Of a stretch of 6,029 bases of DNA, positions 5,868 through 6,029 are shown piece after piece. How positions within the stretch are numbered: the first letter of the stretch is position 1; every line of letters begins with the position of its first letter. The stretch comes from Zeimonas sp964481165 (GTDB lineage Bacteria; Pseudomonadota; Gammaproteobacteria; Burkholderiales; Burkholderiaceae_E). Under the pieces are notes generated by a model, which was not told where the DNA came from, searched no databases, and worked only from the letters and a program-made list of their open reading frames with translations. A program made the translations under genes and the position numbers. The stretch covers positions 1 through 6,029 of the forward strand of contig CAYZYC010000136.1 in NCBI GenBank assembly GCA_964481165.1, read 5' to 3'.

Positions 5868-6029
5868 TCAGTGCGCCTTGCGGCGCCGATGCTCCAGGAA
5901 GAACCGGACCATTTCGCCGCTGGCATCGGGTCCGCGGGCGTCGGTGTACGAGCCGGCGGAGCGGCCGCCCGACCACGCATGCGCCGCGCCGTGCACGGTC
6001 CAGTGTTCGGCGACCACGCGGCCGTCGGC
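5868..6029 (-). CDS. PHB depolymerase-family esterase (alpha/beta hydrolase), C-terminal fragment
   Basis: The - strand frame is open from the right window edge to TGA (complement of 5868-5870), giving the last 53 residues; the N-terminal part with the nucleophile Ser and the acid lies outside. The fragment reads VVAEHWTVHGAAHAWSGG, then SAGSYTDARGPDASGEMVRFFLEH and a basic tail. The G-x-x-H-A-W-S-G-G block with the following GSYTD..GPDAS is characteristic of extracellular esterases of the PHB depolymerase family (Esterase_phb / LpqC group); the His in it (17th visible residue) is the expected catalytic His. Such enzymes hydrolyse polyhydroxyalkanoates or other polyesters and aryl esters, and are usually exported. 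Substrate cannot be decided from this piece. It is convergent with the vanZ-like gene, with 40 nt between the stops. Confidence 0.85.
   Translation of the reverse strand, partial: ADGRVVAEHWTVHGAAHAWSGGRSAGSYTDARGPDASGEMVRFFLEHRRRKAH

Noticed and set aside
5324..5980. N-terminal extension of the isocitrate dehydrogenase frame by 219 codons upstream of 5323
   Set aside because: The frame stays open, but the extension is antisense to the vanZ-like gene, has no family similarity, and the dehydrogenase has its normal N-terminus at the ATG read from 5323.

Overview
This is a GC-rich window (roughly two-thirds G+C or more) with tightly packed genes and strong G/C preference at third codon positions. 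The gene content and protein sequences (a LivF with an I-D-K-N switch region, an isocitrate dehydrogenase of the NAD type, a secretable PHB-depolymerase-type esterase) fit a betaproteobacterium, probably Burkholderiales. That placement is inferred from family resemblance, not from a marker gene. A run of exactly 100 N shows the window comes from a draft scaffold.

Left part (1-4094, all + strand): the 3' end of a branched-chain amino acid/amide ABC transporter operon in the classical order: periplasmic binding protein (5' end missing), livH and livM (membrane permeases), livG and livF (ATPases). The binding protein captures the ligand in the periplasm, LivH/LivM form the channel, and the LivG/LivF heterodimer drives import. 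The ligand cannot be read from the sequence. No promoter is visible because it lies upstream of the window. Most junctions are tight: livM-livG has 3 nt between genes and livG-livF overlap as TGATG. A 12-codon mini-ORF bridges livH and livM, sharing ATGA with both neighbours. livF ends in GTGA, which may be the start of another gene lost in the gap.

Middle (4132-4231): assembly gap of unknown true length. Adjacency of the left and right parts is therefore not proven.

Right part (4232-6029): an NAD-type isocitrate dehydrogenase on the - strand, a divergent GTG-started VanZ-family membrane protein on the + strand, and on the - strand at the right edge the C-terminal 53 codons of a PHB depolymerase-family esterase, including its probable catalytic His.

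I see no CRISPR, tRNA, rRNA, insertion sequence or phage gene, and no wholly new system. The most informative irregularities are the mini-ORF bridge between livH and livM, two imperfect 18-bp tandem duplications (one at that junction, one inside livF), and the asymmetric ATPase-site residues of LivG and LivF.
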